From: Pantanalinema sp. GBBB05
GTDB taxonomy: Bacteria > Cyanobacteriota > Cyanobacteriia > Leptolyngbyales > Leptolyngbyaceae
Assembly: GCA_016743235.1 (NCBI GenBank)
Contig: VRZD01000026.1
Coordinates: 28,114 to 92,113, forward strand
DNA length: 64,000 nt
Direction: 5' to 3'
Position 1 is the first letter of the stretch, and every line of letters begins with the position of its first letter. The notes beneath the pieces were generated by a model. That model made no database searches and was not told the DNA's origin. It saw only the letters and a list, made by a program, of their open reading frames with translations. Made by a program: the position numbers and the translations under genes. This document shows, in pieces, positions 41,350-51,086 of this stretch.

Positions 41350-42168
41350 ATGTGTCAGGACTGTGGTTGTAGTGATGTAGTGGCGATCGCGATTAATGGT
41401 AAAGTTGCTGCTCTACATGAGCATGAGCAGGGAGAACATCATGATCATGATCACGATCATGCCCATCCTCACACTCACAGCCCTCAGACCCACTCAGTTC
41501 ACCTCTCGTTGCTATCCAAAAACGATCGATTCGCTGAGCGCAATCGCAGTTATTTCCAGGCAAAGGGCATTCTAACTCTGAATATTTTGTCATCCCCTGG
41601 ATCAGGCAAAACAGCGTTGATTGAACGAATGCTTCAGGATTTGCATGATCACTTATGGGCAGATCAGCGGCGATCGCTGCGCGTTGGAGTGATCGTTGGC
41701 GATCTAGAAACGGACAATGATGCCCAACGGTTGCGGCAGGCAGGTGCCCCAGCAGTGCAAATTACCACAGGGCAAGCCTGCCACCTGGAAGCTGAGATGG
41801 TAGCTCAGGCTATGACGCAGTTAGATTTAGAGGCTCTCAATGTGTTGATCATTGAAAACGTCGGCAATCTAGTCTGTCCGGCGGCTTACGATTTGGGTGA
41901 AACCCTACGCGCCGTGTTGCTATCCGTGACAGAAGGCGAAGATAAACCCCTCAAATATCCCACGATGTTTAGCACTGCCGATGCGGTGATCATTAACAAA
42001 GTTGATATTGCTGACGCTGTAGGCTTTAATCGAGAATTGGCAGTTACTAATATTCAAAAAGTCGCACCCCAAGCCCAAATCTTTGATGTATCAGCTCGCA
42101 CAGGGCAAGGGATGGCAGCCTGGTACACCTATTTAGGTGGTGTGATTCAGCCACCGATCGAGGTTTAA
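41350..42168 (+). CDS. hypB: hydrogenase nickel-insertion GTPase HypB
   Basis: GTPase partner of HypA, 272 residues. The N-terminus has a CxxCxC-type nickel site (MCQDCGCSD) followed by a His-rich stretch at about residues 24-52 (HDHDHDHAHPHTH), expected to store nickel or zinc. The GTPase core has the P-loop SSPGSGKT, the acidic switch GDLETDNDA, the metal-bridging CHLEA and the NKVD specificity motif. AGGAGAT precedes the ATG. It lies between hypA and hypF with gaps of 14 and 3 bases. Confidence 0.97.
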   Translation: MCQDCGCSDVVAIAINGKVAALHEHEQGEHHDHDHDHAHPHTHSPQTHSVHLSLLSKNDRFAERNRSYFQAKGILTLNILSSPGSGKTALIERMLQDLHDHLWADQRRSLRVGVIVGDLETDNDAQRLRQAGAPAVQITTGQACHLEAEMVAQAMTQLDLEALNVLIIENVGNLVCPAAYDLGETLRAVLLSVTEGEDKPLKYPTMFSTADAVIINKVDIADAVGFNRELAVTNIQKVAPQAQIFDVSARTGQGMAAWYTYLGGVIQPPIEV

Positions 42169-42171
42169 ACC

Positions 42172-44550
42172 ATGTTACAAACCACTTCGCGGCTCACCCC
42201 TGATCTCAACCCAAAACGAATCCGAGTTCAGGTCCAGGGGGTGGTGCAGGGAGTAGGATTTCGTCCATTTATTTATCATCTAGCGACAACCCTGGGCTTA
42301 ACGGGCTGGGTAAATAATTCACCTCAGGGAGTATCGATTGAACTAGAGGGGCAACTAACACAACTAGAAGCATTTCTAGAACAGCTTCAACGAGATAACC
42401 CACTCCACGCTAATCTGCAATCATTAACAGTTGATTGGCTAACTGCGATCGGCTATCAGCAGTTTGAAATTCGCCCATCCGAGACAACTAATTCAATTGG
42501 GAAATCGGCTTGCATCCTACCCGACTTGGCAACCTGTCCTGACTGTCGGCGGGAGTTGTTTGATCCAGCCAATCGCCGTTATCGCTATCCCTTTACCAAC
42601 TGCACTCACTGTGGACCCAGGTTTAGTATTCTGCGATCGCTGCCTTACGATCGTCCGAATACGACCATGCATCAGTTTCAGATGTGTCCAGACTGTCAGT
42701 TAGAATACGACAATCCTGGCGATCGTCGCTTCCATGCTCAACCGAATGCCTGTCCTCACTGTGGTCCCCAGTTGACCCTTTGGAACCGGAATGGAGACAT
42801 CTTAGCGACTCATGATACAGCTTTACTCCTGACAGCAGATGCTATTCGTCAAGGCAAGATTATTGCACTCAAAGGGTTGGGTGGTTTTCATCTCGTCGTA
42901 GATGCCCGGAATGAAATCGCAGTGCAAGCGTTACGGCAGCACAAACATCGACCCGACAAGCCGCTAGCCGTGATGTATCCTGATTTAGAGTCTCTTCAGC
43001 AGCACTGTTACCTCTCTACAGTAGCGATCCAACTATTGCAATCGCCCGAAGCTCCGATCGTTCTGCTGCCCCAAATTGCCTGTGATGAGCCCAGTGTTGC
43101 CGCAATCGCGCCGTCTGTAGCCCCTGGTAATCCTGATCTGGGTGTGATGTTACCCTATACTCCCCTCCATCACCTATTGTTAGCGGAATTGGGATTTCCA
43201 GTCGTTGCGACTAGCGGTAATTTAGCCAATGAACCAATCTGCATTGATCAACAAATTGCCTTACAACAACTGGGTAGCATTGCTGATTTATTTTTGATTC
43301 ACGATCGCCCCATTGCTCGTCCTGTCGATGATTCCATTGTGCGAGTCATTCACGATCGACCTGTAGTATTGCGACGGGCAAGAGGCTATGCCCCTTTACC
43401 GCTCAAAGTCACTGTTGCCAAATCGCTAACATCTGCTGCTACTATCTTGGCTGTAGGTGGGCAGCTTAAGAACACCGTAGCTCTTGGTTTAAATCAACAG
43501 ATTTTTCTCAGCCAACATTTAGGTGACTTGGATCATCCTGCCACGATCGCGCGATTTCAGGAAGCGATCGCCCATCTCCTGGGTTTGTATGAGACGCAAC
43601 CAACGGCGATCGCTTGTGATGCCCATCCCGACTATTACTCACACCAATTTGCCGCATCATTGAGTCAAGCAACTAACGCGACCTTGATTCCCATCCAGCA
43701 CCACTATGCCCATGTGTTATCCTGCCTGGCAGATAACCAGATTGATGCCCCGGTATTGGGTGTTGCCTGGGATGGCACAGGGTACGGACTGGATGGCACG
43801 ATTTGGGGGGGCGAATGGTTGTATGTTCCGACGAACTCCACGGTAGCTCCCGGCTTTGAGCGAATTGCCCATCTCCGACCATTCCCATTACCTGGCGGAG
43901 ATCAGGCAGTTAAGGAGCCTCGCCGAGCGGCATTAGGCTTACTGTATGAGTGCTTGGGCAGTGCGATCTTTGATCAACTTGATTTGCCGCCATTCGCAGC
44001 CTTTACGCCATCAGAATTAAAGGTGTTGCAATCAATGTTAGGTCAACGATTAAATACCCCTATGACTTCCAGTATGGGGCGACTATTTGACGCGATCGCA
44101 GCAATCATTCATCTTTGCCACCAGGCTAGTTTTGAAGGGCAAGCAGCCATGCAGCTAGAGTTCGCTGCTCAACCCATCATCACCGATCGCCTTTACCCCT
44201 ACACCTGGCTAGCTCAACCTAACTCCACACTCATATTGGACTGGCAACCACTGGTCTTGGCGATTATCCAAGATTGGTTCGATCGAGAATCAGTTAGTTT
44301 AATAGCCGCGACCTTTCACAATACGGTAATTGATGCCTTAGTAACCCTCGCTCAACACATGCAGATTGATCACATTGCCCTAACGGGCGGTTGCTTTCAG
44401 AATAGCAATTTGCTAAAACGATCGATCGATCGCTTAAATCGTGCGGGTTTTTCACCGATTTGGCATCATCATATTCCCACTAATGACGGTGGTATTGCTG
44501 CCGGACAAGCATTAGGAGCCTTACGCCAACTTCATTACAAGACTATTTAG
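42172..44550 (+). CDS. hypF: carbamoyltransferase HypF
   Basis: Enzyme that makes the carbamoyl group from carbamoyl phosphate and passes it to HypE for cyanide-ligand synthesis; 792 residues, normal length. Domains in order: acylphosphatase-like (VQGVVQGVGFRPFIYHLA, residues 22-39), two zinc-finger motifs (CPDCRREL with CTHCGP, and CPDCQLEY with CPHCGP), a YrdC-like domain (GGFHLVVDA, ATSGNLANEP) and a Kae1-like C-terminal domain (HHYAHVLSC, GVAWDGTGYG, TGGCFQN). All look intact. The ATG is 3 bases after the hypB stop. Confidence 0.97.
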   Translation: MLQTTSRLTPDLNPKRIRVQVQGVVQGVGFRPFIYHLATTLGLTGWVNNSPQGVSIELEGQLTQLEAFLEQLQRDNPLHANLQSLTVDWLTAIGYQQFEIRPSETTNSIGKSACILPDLATCPDCRRELFDPANRRYRYPFTNCTHCGPRFSILRSLPYDRPNTTMHQFQMCPDCQLEYDNPGDRRFHAQPNACPHCGPQLTLWNRNGDILATHDTALLLTADAIRQGKIIALKGLGGFHLVVDARNEIAVQALRQHKHRPDKPLAVMYPDLESLQQHCYLSTVAIQLLQSPEAPIVLLPQIACDEPSVAAIAPSVAPGNPDLGVMLPYTPLHHLLLAELGFPVVATSGNLANEPICIDQQIALQQLGSIADLFLIHDRPIARPVDDSIVRVIHDRPVVLRRARGYAPLPLKVTVAKSLTSAATILAVGGQLKNTVALGLNQQIFLSQHLGDLDHPATIARFQEAIAHLLGLYETQPTAIACDAHPDYYSHQFAASLSQATNATLIPIQHHYAHVLSCLADNQIDAPVLGVAWDGTGYGLDGTIWGGEWLYVPTNSTVAPGFERIAHLRPFPLPGGDQAVKEPRRAALGLLYECLGSAIFDQLDLPPFAAFTPSELKVLQSMLGQRLNTPMTSSMGRLFDAIAAIIHLCHQASFEGQAAMQLEFAAQPIITDRLYPYTWLAQPNSTLILDWQPLVLAIIQDWFDRESVSLIAATFHNTVIDALVTLAQHMQIDHIALTGGCFQNSNLLKRSIDRLNRAGFSPIWHHHIPTNDGGIAAGQALGALRQLHYKTI

Positions 44551-44563
44551 GAGAGCAATTATC

Positions 44564-44812
44564 ATGTGCCTCGCAGTTCCCGGTAAAATTGTCAGCCTGA
44601 ATGACCAAGCAAATAGTAGTAATGATGCAGCATTATGGCGCACTGGCAAAGTTAGTTTTGGTGGCATTCTTAAAGAAGTCAGTTTAGCCTACGTGCCCGA
44701 AGCTCAGGTTGGGGATTACGTGATTGTGCATGTGGGGTTTGCGCTCAGCATTGTTGATCAGGAGGAAGCAGAGCAAACGCTGAACTACCTTGCTCAAATA
44801 CACATCGGGTAG
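44564..44812 (+). CDS. hypC: hydrogenase maturation chaperone HypC
   Basis: Chaperone that works with HypD to carry the Fe(CN)2CO unit to the large subunit; 82 residues, normal length. The essential N-terminus MCLAVPGKIV with Cys2 is present, followed by a small beta-barrel (KVSFGGILKEVSLAYVPEAQVGDYVIVHVGFALS). AGGAG lies about 9 bases before the ATG. It closes the hypA-B-F-C cluster; hypD and hypE are found 7.4 kb further on after an unrelated kinase, nifJ and a DHOD-like gene. Confidence 0.97.
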   Translation: MCLAVPGKIVSLNDQANSSNDAALWRTGKVSFGGILKEVSLAYVPEAQVGDYVIVHVGFALSIVDQEEAEQTLNYLAQIHIG

Positions 44813-44837
44813 GCTCACAATGTTCAAGCAAATCCAG

Positions 44838-46685
44838 TTAACTGGCTGATAGAGCTGTAAGAGATTTGTCGATCGTGCGAACGGGTAGTTCAATCACAAA
44901 CTCGGCACCCTGCTCTGGCAAATTCTGGTAATATAACTTGCCTTGATGCCGCTCAGTAACGATTTGATAGCTGATGGACATCCCCATGCCTGTACCTTTC
45001 CCGATCGATTTAGTTGTAAAGAATGGATCGAAAATTCGACCTAATGCTGATGGAGGAATGCCAGGTCCATTATCCGAGATCGCCACTTGTACCCACTGGT
45101 GATCCACTGCTGTGGTGCGAATTGTGATGGTTGGAGGAGGAGTCAGAACCGCTGGTGAATGGTCTTGCCCCTTCATGTGATCTTCCAAAGCATCAATCGC
45201 GTTACTGAAAATGTTCATAAATACTTGATTGAGTTGTCCGGCAAAGCACTCGACCAACGGTAGATTGCCATACTGCTTGACAATTTCGATCGCAGGGAAA
45301 TGGGTCTTTGCCCTGAGGCGATGGCCTAAGATGACCAGAGTACTGTCAATGCCTTCATGCAAATTCACGGCTTTCAGCTCTGCCTCATCCAAACGGGAGA
45401 AATTTCGTAGCGAAAGCACAATATTGCGAATTCGCTGGGCCCCTAATTGCATAGACTGAATTAGCTTACTCAGATCCTCTTTGAGAAATTCCAAATCGAT
45501 CGTCTCAATTTTCTGCCGAATTTTGGGGCTAGGATCAGGATATTCCTCCTGATACAAAGCCATCAAATCCAATAGATCGTGGGCATATTCCTGAGCATGC
45601 AGCAGATTGCCGTGAATAAAGTTTACTGGGTTATTAATCTCATGGGCGACTCCGGCTACGAGTTGCCCCAAACTCGACATTTTTTCGCTTTGTACCATCT
45701 GCGATTGAGTTCGTTGTAAATCTTGCATTGCCTCCTTCAGTTCTTTAGTGCGATCGTCAACTCGTTGTTCCAGCTCTTCATTCACCTGTTTCAGCCGCAA
45801 CTCTGCTTGCCGATTTTCATTTAAAACCGCCGACAAGACTAAATTAGTCAACATCATCACACCGACAAAGGATTGCAACTGTGCCAGCGATTCTAGAACT
45901 GAAGGACGAACAAACGTACCTAAATTGTTGGCTGTGCCTGAGATCGCGATCGCAGATATGCCCACAATTAATAGAGTCGTCGCCTGCAATCTCAACCGGA
46001 ACGATGACCAGACTAAAACAGGCAACAGCATGTACTCAATGCTATAGCCACCACTGCCAAAGGCAAAGTAGCTGATCATCACAATAGAACCCAGAATCAA
46101 CAGGAGTTCAAGCAGCCACGATCGCGGCAATGGTTGCCTGACATTGAACCGAGGACTCCAGGCCAATAGCGTTGGTGTGATAATCAACGCCCCTAAGAAA
46201 ATGGACTCCCACCAGGTTAACCACGTTGAACTAAAACTCTCCCATACCGCGACTCCGCCCCAACATAGGGTCAAAGCCCCCAGAAAGCTCGTGAAGATTG
46301 GCTCAATAAAGACCACTCCAGCAAACTTGAATACTGCCTGCGATCGCCCTAACCACTGAGACTGCTTGATCAACCGCTGAACCAGAAATGCCATTAGTAA
46401 TGGATCAGCCAGATCAATCAACGAAGCGGCTATACTCACCAAAGGCTTGTCATAGCCGTAAAACAAGGGGTTGACCAGCAATTCACTCAGCAAAATTCCT
46501 GGCCAAACGCGATACCCCCATAGCAGCACAATAGCTAGGTAAATTCCGACGGACGGCCAGACTGCACTAATCCCATCTTTGGCAACCAGCAACACTAACT
46601 TTGAGACGCCAAAATGAATTATAGGCAGTGCCAGGATAGACAGAATGACAGTGCGATCGAGGAAAAATGGCAGCTTTCGGCTCAT
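44838..46685 (-). CDS. MASE1-type membrane sensor histidine kinase
   Basis: A 615-residue kinase on the strand opposite to the hyp genes, converging on hypC with a 25-base spacer. The N-terminal 290 residues are mostly membrane helices, with ISAVWPSVGIYLAIVLLWGYRVWPGILL and EPIFTSFLGALTL typical of MASE1 sensors. A coiled coil (LKQVNEELEQRVDDRTKEL) leads to the HisKA-type domain with His348 in VAHEINNPVNFIHG, and the HATPase (LNQVFMNIFSNAIDAL, GIPPSALGRIFDPFFTTK, GTGMGMSIS). No receiver is fused, so a separate regulator is expected. The ligand of MASE1 is unknown. Confidence 0.88.
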   Translation of the reverse strand: MSRKLPFFLDRTVILSILALPIIHFGVSKLVLLVAKDGISAVWPSVGIYLAIVLLWGYRVWPGILLSELLVNPLFYGYDKPLVSIAASLIDLADPLLMAFLVQRLIKQSQWLGRSQAVFKFAGVVFIEPIFTSFLGALTLCWGGVAVWESFSSTWLTWWESIFLGALIITPTLLAWSPRFNVRQPLPRSWLLELLLILGSIVMISYFAFGSGGYSIEYMLLPVLVWSSFRLRLQATTLLIVGISAIAISGTANNLGTFVRPSVLESLAQLQSFVGVMMLTNLVLSAVLNENRQAELRLKQVNEELEQRVDDRTKELKEAMQDLQRTQSQMVQSEKMSSLGQLVAGVAHEINNPVNFIHGNLLHAQEYAHDLLDLMALYQEEYPDPSPKIRQKIETIDLEFLKEDLSKLIQSMQLGAQRIRNIVLSLRNFSRLDEAELKAVNLHEGIDSTLVILGHRLRAKTHFPAIEIVKQYGNLPLVECFAGQLNQVFMNIFSNAIDALEDHMKGQDHSPAVLTPPPTITIRTTAVDHQWVQVAISDNGPGIPPSALGRIFDPFFTTKSIGKGTGMGMSISYQIVTERHQGKLYYQNLPEQGAEFVIELPVRTIDKSLTALSAS

Positions 46686-47337
46686 GATTTTACGTCATCC
46701 AACAGGTAATCAAGAACAGGTCAAGACAAAGCGTCATTATCCTGATGCCATTGCCAACATCTGATAATGAGCCACCCTTAGAATGCCCAGGTTTTTCCAC
46801 ACAGAAACTTTTTAGTTGTTAGTCTCTACCCAAATTTTATTTTCAGAGAGATTAGAGAGGCGTAATTGCAAGGTAGAGTCTGGAATCTAGCTACCACCGA
46901 TGCCCGGATTTAAGCATCTGAGCAGTAATCAGGTCAGGTCGCTACACCACGATCGTTTATCTCCAATGAAATTGATCGTGAGCGACCCAGTCGTGATTAT
47001 CAAGCTGTAGGGATGCCATCAGAACACTACTGATCTTAAGTAAGCTAAACCCGCTAAATCACCAATTACATTTTATTTCGTTCGTTACCAAATATGTTGT
47101 TTGGTTGCGATCGCTTCATCCTCCCAAGATCCTCACATTTTCGATTTAGTTTCAACCTAGGCGTTTATGTGCTCAATGTACCTGCTCCACTTCACTGATT
47201 TATATACAGGTTTTCATCAGTCAACTCTTCCTTTAAAGAAGCTGTGATTCGTTGAATAACAAAGCGTAGCCCATCACTGACGACATTACAAAATCCCTAA
47301 ATTCTTCCCGCTACCTAGCATTATTGAGGATTCACCC
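46686..47337. other. nifJ upstream region
   Basis: A 652-base spacer between the divergent MASE1 kinase and nifJ. It holds no gene. I searched by eye for GTA-N8-TAC, found only imperfect look-alikes (GTAATTGCAAGGTA near 46862) and could not place a confident promoter. Its length suggests that regulatory sites for both genes are contained here. Confidence 0.45.
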
Positions 47338-50300
47338 ATGCGTCCTAATCATTTTTCTACCGTAGATGGTAACGAAGCCGTAGCGCGGATTGCCTACCGC
47401 TTGAGTGAAGTGATCGCGATTTATCCCATTACTCCTGCCTCACCCATGGGCGAATGGGCCGATGCTTGGTCATCCGCCGGACAAGCCAATTTGTGGGGTA
47501 CAGTCCCCTCGATCGTAGAAATGCAAAGCGAAAGTGGGGCGGCTGGAGCTGTTCATGGAGCCTTACAAGCAGGTTCACTCACAACAACCTTTACGGCGTC
47601 CCAAGGCTTACTATTAATGATCCCCAATCTCTACAAGATTGCTGGAGAGTTAACGTCAGCCGTCATTCATATTGCCGCCCGATCGCTCGCAGCCCAAGCG
47701 CTGTCGATTTTTGGGGATCACAGCGATATCATGGCGGTTCGCGCGACGGGCTGTGTGTTACTCTGTTCTGCGTCCGTCCAGGAAGCTCAGGACTTTGCCG
47801 CGATCGCCACTCGGGCGACATTAGAATCGCGCCTGCCGTTTCTGCATTTTTTTGATGGCTTTCGCACGTCCCATGAAATTCAAAAATTAGCGTTGTTGGA
47901 AGACGAGGATTTACAGAGCTTCATTCCCAATGATTTAATCCTGGCACATCGGGCACGGGCACTCACGCCCGATCATCCGGTGATTCGGGGAACGGCTCAA
48001 AATCCTGATGTTTATTTCCAGGGACGGGAAACCGTTAACCGTTACTACAATGCCTGCCCAGATGTTGTGCAACAGGCGATGGATGAGTTTGCGGAACTAA
48101 CCGGGCGGCACTACAAACTATACGAATATCACGGTGATCCCGACGCCGATCGCGTGATCATTTTGATGGGATCAGGGTGTGAAACGGCTCACGAAACAGT
48201 AGATTATCTCCAGGCTCAAGGGGAAAAAGTTGGCATTCTGAAAGTGCGGCTCTATCGTCCGTTTGACAATATCCGGTTGGTGAAATCACTACCTGCGAGT
48301 GTGAAACGCATTGCCGTTCTCGATCGTTGCAAAGAACCGGGGAGTGCGGGTGAACCACTGTATCTGGATGTGGTGAATGCTTTAGTCGAAACTGAGCATT
48401 TTCCTACCTTACCGAAAGTTGTAGGGGGACGCTACGGCTTATCCTCTAAGGAATTTACCCCAGCAATGGTGAAAGCTGTTTTTAATCATCTCCAACAAGA
48501 TCATCCGCGTAATCACTTCACAGTTGGGATTACCGATGATGTGACGTTTACCTCATTAGAGGTTGATCCCAACTTTTCAACCGAATCCGATCGCGTCGTC
48601 CGCGCCATCTTTTATGGGCTGGGTTCTGATGGCACGGTGGGAGCCAATAAGAACTCGATCAAAATTATTGGCGAAGATACAGACAACTATGCTCAGGGTT
48701 ACTTCGTTTACGACTCTAAGAAATCGGGTTCTGTCACTGTGTCGCACCTGCGATTTGGTGCCGAACCAATTCGTTCCACTTACTTAATTAGCAGCGCCAA
48801 TTTTGTCGCCTGCCATCAATGGGAATTTGTGGACAAGTTCGATTTATTAGGAGCCGCCCAACCCGGAGCCGTCCTCTTACTCAATAGTCCCTTTGATCCC
48901 ACCGAAACCTGGCTACAGTTGCCCCACAGCTTAAAGCGGCAGATCAGCGAAAAATCGCTGCAAGTGTATGTGATTAATGCCTCTCAGGTTGCCCGCGCCG
49001 CCGGGATGGGAGGACATATCAATACTGTCATGCAAGTCTGCTTCTTTGCGATCGCCGGAGTTTTACCCCGCGAGCAAGCGATCGAGCAAATTAAACAATC
49101 GATTCGCAAAACCTACAGTAAGAAAGGTGACGCTGTAGTGCAAATGAATCTCAAAGCGATCGATCAAACGTTAGAGAACTTACATCCGATCGATTACAGC
49201 CAACTACCGCTGGAGACGGGGAATGGCAATGGTCATCATGCCCCAATTTCCGATGCGGCTCCCGCCTTTGTTCGTGACGTTCTCGGCAAAATGATTGCTC
49301 GTCAAGGTGATGCCATTCCCGTGAGTGCCCTCCCGATCGATGGCACTTATCCCAGTGGCACCTCTAAATGGGAAAAACGCAACATTGCTCAAGACATTCC
49401 CGTGTGGGATCCGAATGTTTGTGTGCAGTGTGGCAAATGCGTCATGGTTTGTCCCCATGCGGTGATTCGCTCTAAAGTCTACGAACCCGCTCAATTAAAA
49501 ACTGCCCCAGCCACCTTTAAGAGTGCCGATGCCAAAGATCACGCCTGGACAGACTTGAAATTCACCATTCAAGTAGCGGCGGAGGATTGCACTGGTTGCG
49601 CGTTATGTGTCGATGTTTGTCCGGCGAAGAATCGGGCAGAACCTCGCAAGAAAGCCATCAATATGGCACCCCAATTACCACTGCGGGATCAAGAACGGGT
49701 GAACTGGGACTTCTTCCTCAATTTACCGAATCCCGATCGCGCTCACCTGAATTTGCATAAAATTGCCCAGCAACAAATGCAAGAACCCCTGTTTGAGTTC
49801 TCAGGGGCTTGTGGTGGTTGTGGTGAAACCCCTTACTTGAAGCTGGTGACGCAGTTGTTTGGCGATCGCATGTTAGTCGCCAATGCCACCGGATGTTCTT
49901 CCATTTATGGCGGTAACTTGCCGACCACTCCCTGGACTCACAACGCTGAAGGTCGCGGTCCGGCCTGGTCAAACTCCTTGTTTGAAGATAACGCCGAATT
50001 TGGCTTAGGTTTCCGGGTTTCTATCGACAAACATACGGAATATGCCAGAGAGTTGTTGCAAGAACTAGCGATAGCCACAGACAACAGTTCTCACATTCCG
50101 GTAGACTTGGCCACCGCGATCCTTGAAGCCGACCAAACCGATGAAGCCGAAATTACCGCCCAACGCGATCGGGTGGCTCAACTGAAGCAGGGCTTAGAGC
50201 AATGGTTCACTGTCTGTCAAAGCGATGCGGCAAGCTCACAAGCATTCACGAACAAGCTGCAAACGCTCCACTCCTTAGCCGATTACTTAGTCAAGAAGAG

Positions 50301-51060
50301 TGTCTGGATTATTGGGGGGGATGGCTGGGCCTATGACATTGGCTATGGTGGCTTAGATCATGTGTTAGCCAGTGGTCGCAACGTTAACATTCTGGTGCTC
50401 GATACAGAGGTCTACTCCAACACGGGTGGGCAAATGTCCAAAGCCACCCCCCGAGGGGCAGTCGCCAAATTTGCCGCCGGAGGTAAACCCGCTCCGAAGA
50501 AAGATCTGGGACTGATGGCGATGACCTACGGCAATGTTTACGTGGCGAGTGTGTCTATGGGAGCGCGCGATGAACATACGTTGAGAGTGCTGCTGGACGC
50601 GGAATCCTATCCTGGACCATCGTTGATCATTGCCTACTCCCATTGCATTGCCCATGGCATTAATATGGCGAGTGGCATGCAACAACAAAAAGCCGCTGTT
50701 GAGTCGGGTCGCTGGTTACTCTACCGCTACGATCCCAGACGAACCGAACAAGGTGAGAATCCCTTACTCCTCGATTCTCGATCGCCCAAAATGTCGGTTG
50801 AACAGGCAATGTATAGCGAAAATCGCTTCAAGATGTTGACCTTAAGTAAACCGGGAGCCGCGAAACAATTGGCTCAACAAGCACAGGCAGATGTGAATAC
50901 CCGCTGGCAGATGTATCAATACTTGGCGGCGCAGCAGTTGGCATCCCATTCGCCCCAACCCCATCATCCTGCCCAGCAGATGCCGTCCTACTCGCCCCAT
51001 CCTCACAACGGTCATCAGACCCAGCAGAGGTCATCCCATTCGCCCCAGTCCCACAGCTAA
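47338..51060 (+). CDS. nifJ: pyruvate:ferredoxin (flavodoxin) oxidoreductase NifJ
   Basis: Decarboxylates pyruvate to acetyl-CoA and reduces ferredoxin or flavodoxin; thiamine-diphosphate and iron-sulfur enzyme. The 1240-residue single chain has domains I-II (VARIAYRLSEVIAIYPITPASPMGEWAD), the domain III gamma region, the ferredoxin-like cluster domain (CVQCGKCVMVCP and CTGCALCVDVCP), a further Cys pair at GACGGCGETPY, and the thiamine-binding motif GGDGWAYDIGYGGLDHVL. Its last 35 residues form an odd low-complexity tail with imperfect SHSPQ/SYSPH repeats and many His, Pro and Gln. In cyanobacteria NifJ is used in fermentative metabolism and photosynthetic redox balance. A DHOD-like gene follows after 26 bases. 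Confidence 0.96.
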   Translation: MRPNHFSTVDGNEAVARIAYRLSEVIAIYPITPASPMGEWADAWSSAGQANLWGTVPSIVEMQSESGAAGAVHGALQAGSLTTTFTASQGLLLMIPNLYKIAGELTSAVIHIAARSLAAQALSIFGDHSDIMAVRATGCVLLCSASVQEAQDFAAIATRATLESRLPFLHFFDGFRTSHEIQKLALLEDEDLQSFIPNDLILAHRARALTPDHPVIRGTAQNPDVYFQGRETVNRYYNACPDVVQQAMDEFAELTGRHYKLYEYHGDPDADRVIILMGSGCETAHETVDYLQAQGEKVGILKVRLYRPFDNIRLVKSLPASVKRIAVLDRCKEPGSAGEPLYLDVVNALVETEHFPTLPKVVGGRYGLSSKEFTPAMVKAVFNHLQQDHPRNHFTVGITDDVTFTSLEVDPNFSTESDRVVRAIFYGLGSDGTVGANKNSIKIIGEDTDNYAQGYFVYDSKKSGSVTVSHLRFGAEPIRSTYLISSANFVACHQWEFVDKFDLLGAAQPGAVLLLNSPFDPTETWLQLPHSLKRQISEKSLQVYVINASQVARAAGMGGHINTVMQVCFFAIAGVLPREQAIEQIKQSIRKTYSKKGDAVVQMNLKAIDQTLENLHPIDYSQLPLETGNGNGHHAPISDAAPAFVRDVLGKMIARQGDAIPVSALPIDGTYPSGTSKWEKRNIAQDIPVWDPNVCVQCGKCVMVCPHAVIRSKVYEPAQLKTAPATFKSADAKDHAWTDLKFTIQVAAEDCTGCALCVDVCPAKNRAEPRKKAINMAPQLPLRDQERVNWDFFLNLPNPDRAHLNLHKIAQQQMQEPLFEFSGACGGCGETPYLKLVTQLFGDRMLVANATGCSSIYGGNLPTTPWTHNAEGRGPAWSNSLFEDNAEFGLGFRVSIDKHTEYARELLQELAIATDNSSHIPVDLATAILEADQTDEAEITAQRDRVAQLKQGLEQWFTVCQSDAASSQAFTNKLQTLHSLADYLVKKSVWIIGGDGWAYDIGYGGLDHVLASGRNVNILVLDTEVYSNTGGQMSKATPRGAVAKFAAGGKPAPKKDLGLMAMTYGNVYVASVSMGARDEHTLRVLLDAESYPGPSLIIAYSHCIAHGINMASGMQQQKAAVESGRWLLYRYDPRRTEQGENPLLLDSRSPKMSVEQAMYSENRFKMLTLSKPGAAKQLAQQAQADVNTRWQMYQYLAAQQLASHSPQPHHPAQQMPSYSPHPHNGHQTQQRSSHSPQSHS

Positions 51061-51086
51061 CCCAGTCATGTGAAGGAGTCGTGATC

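Noticed and set aside
41393..41593. Charged minus-strand frame opposite the start of hypB
   Set aside because: It is the complement of the His-rich repeat of hypB, so its Asp/Glu/His content is a by-product.
46862..46875. GTA-N8-GTA as an NtcA box upstream of nifJ
   Set aside because: The second half is GTA instead of TAC, and no -10 box at the proper distance was found.
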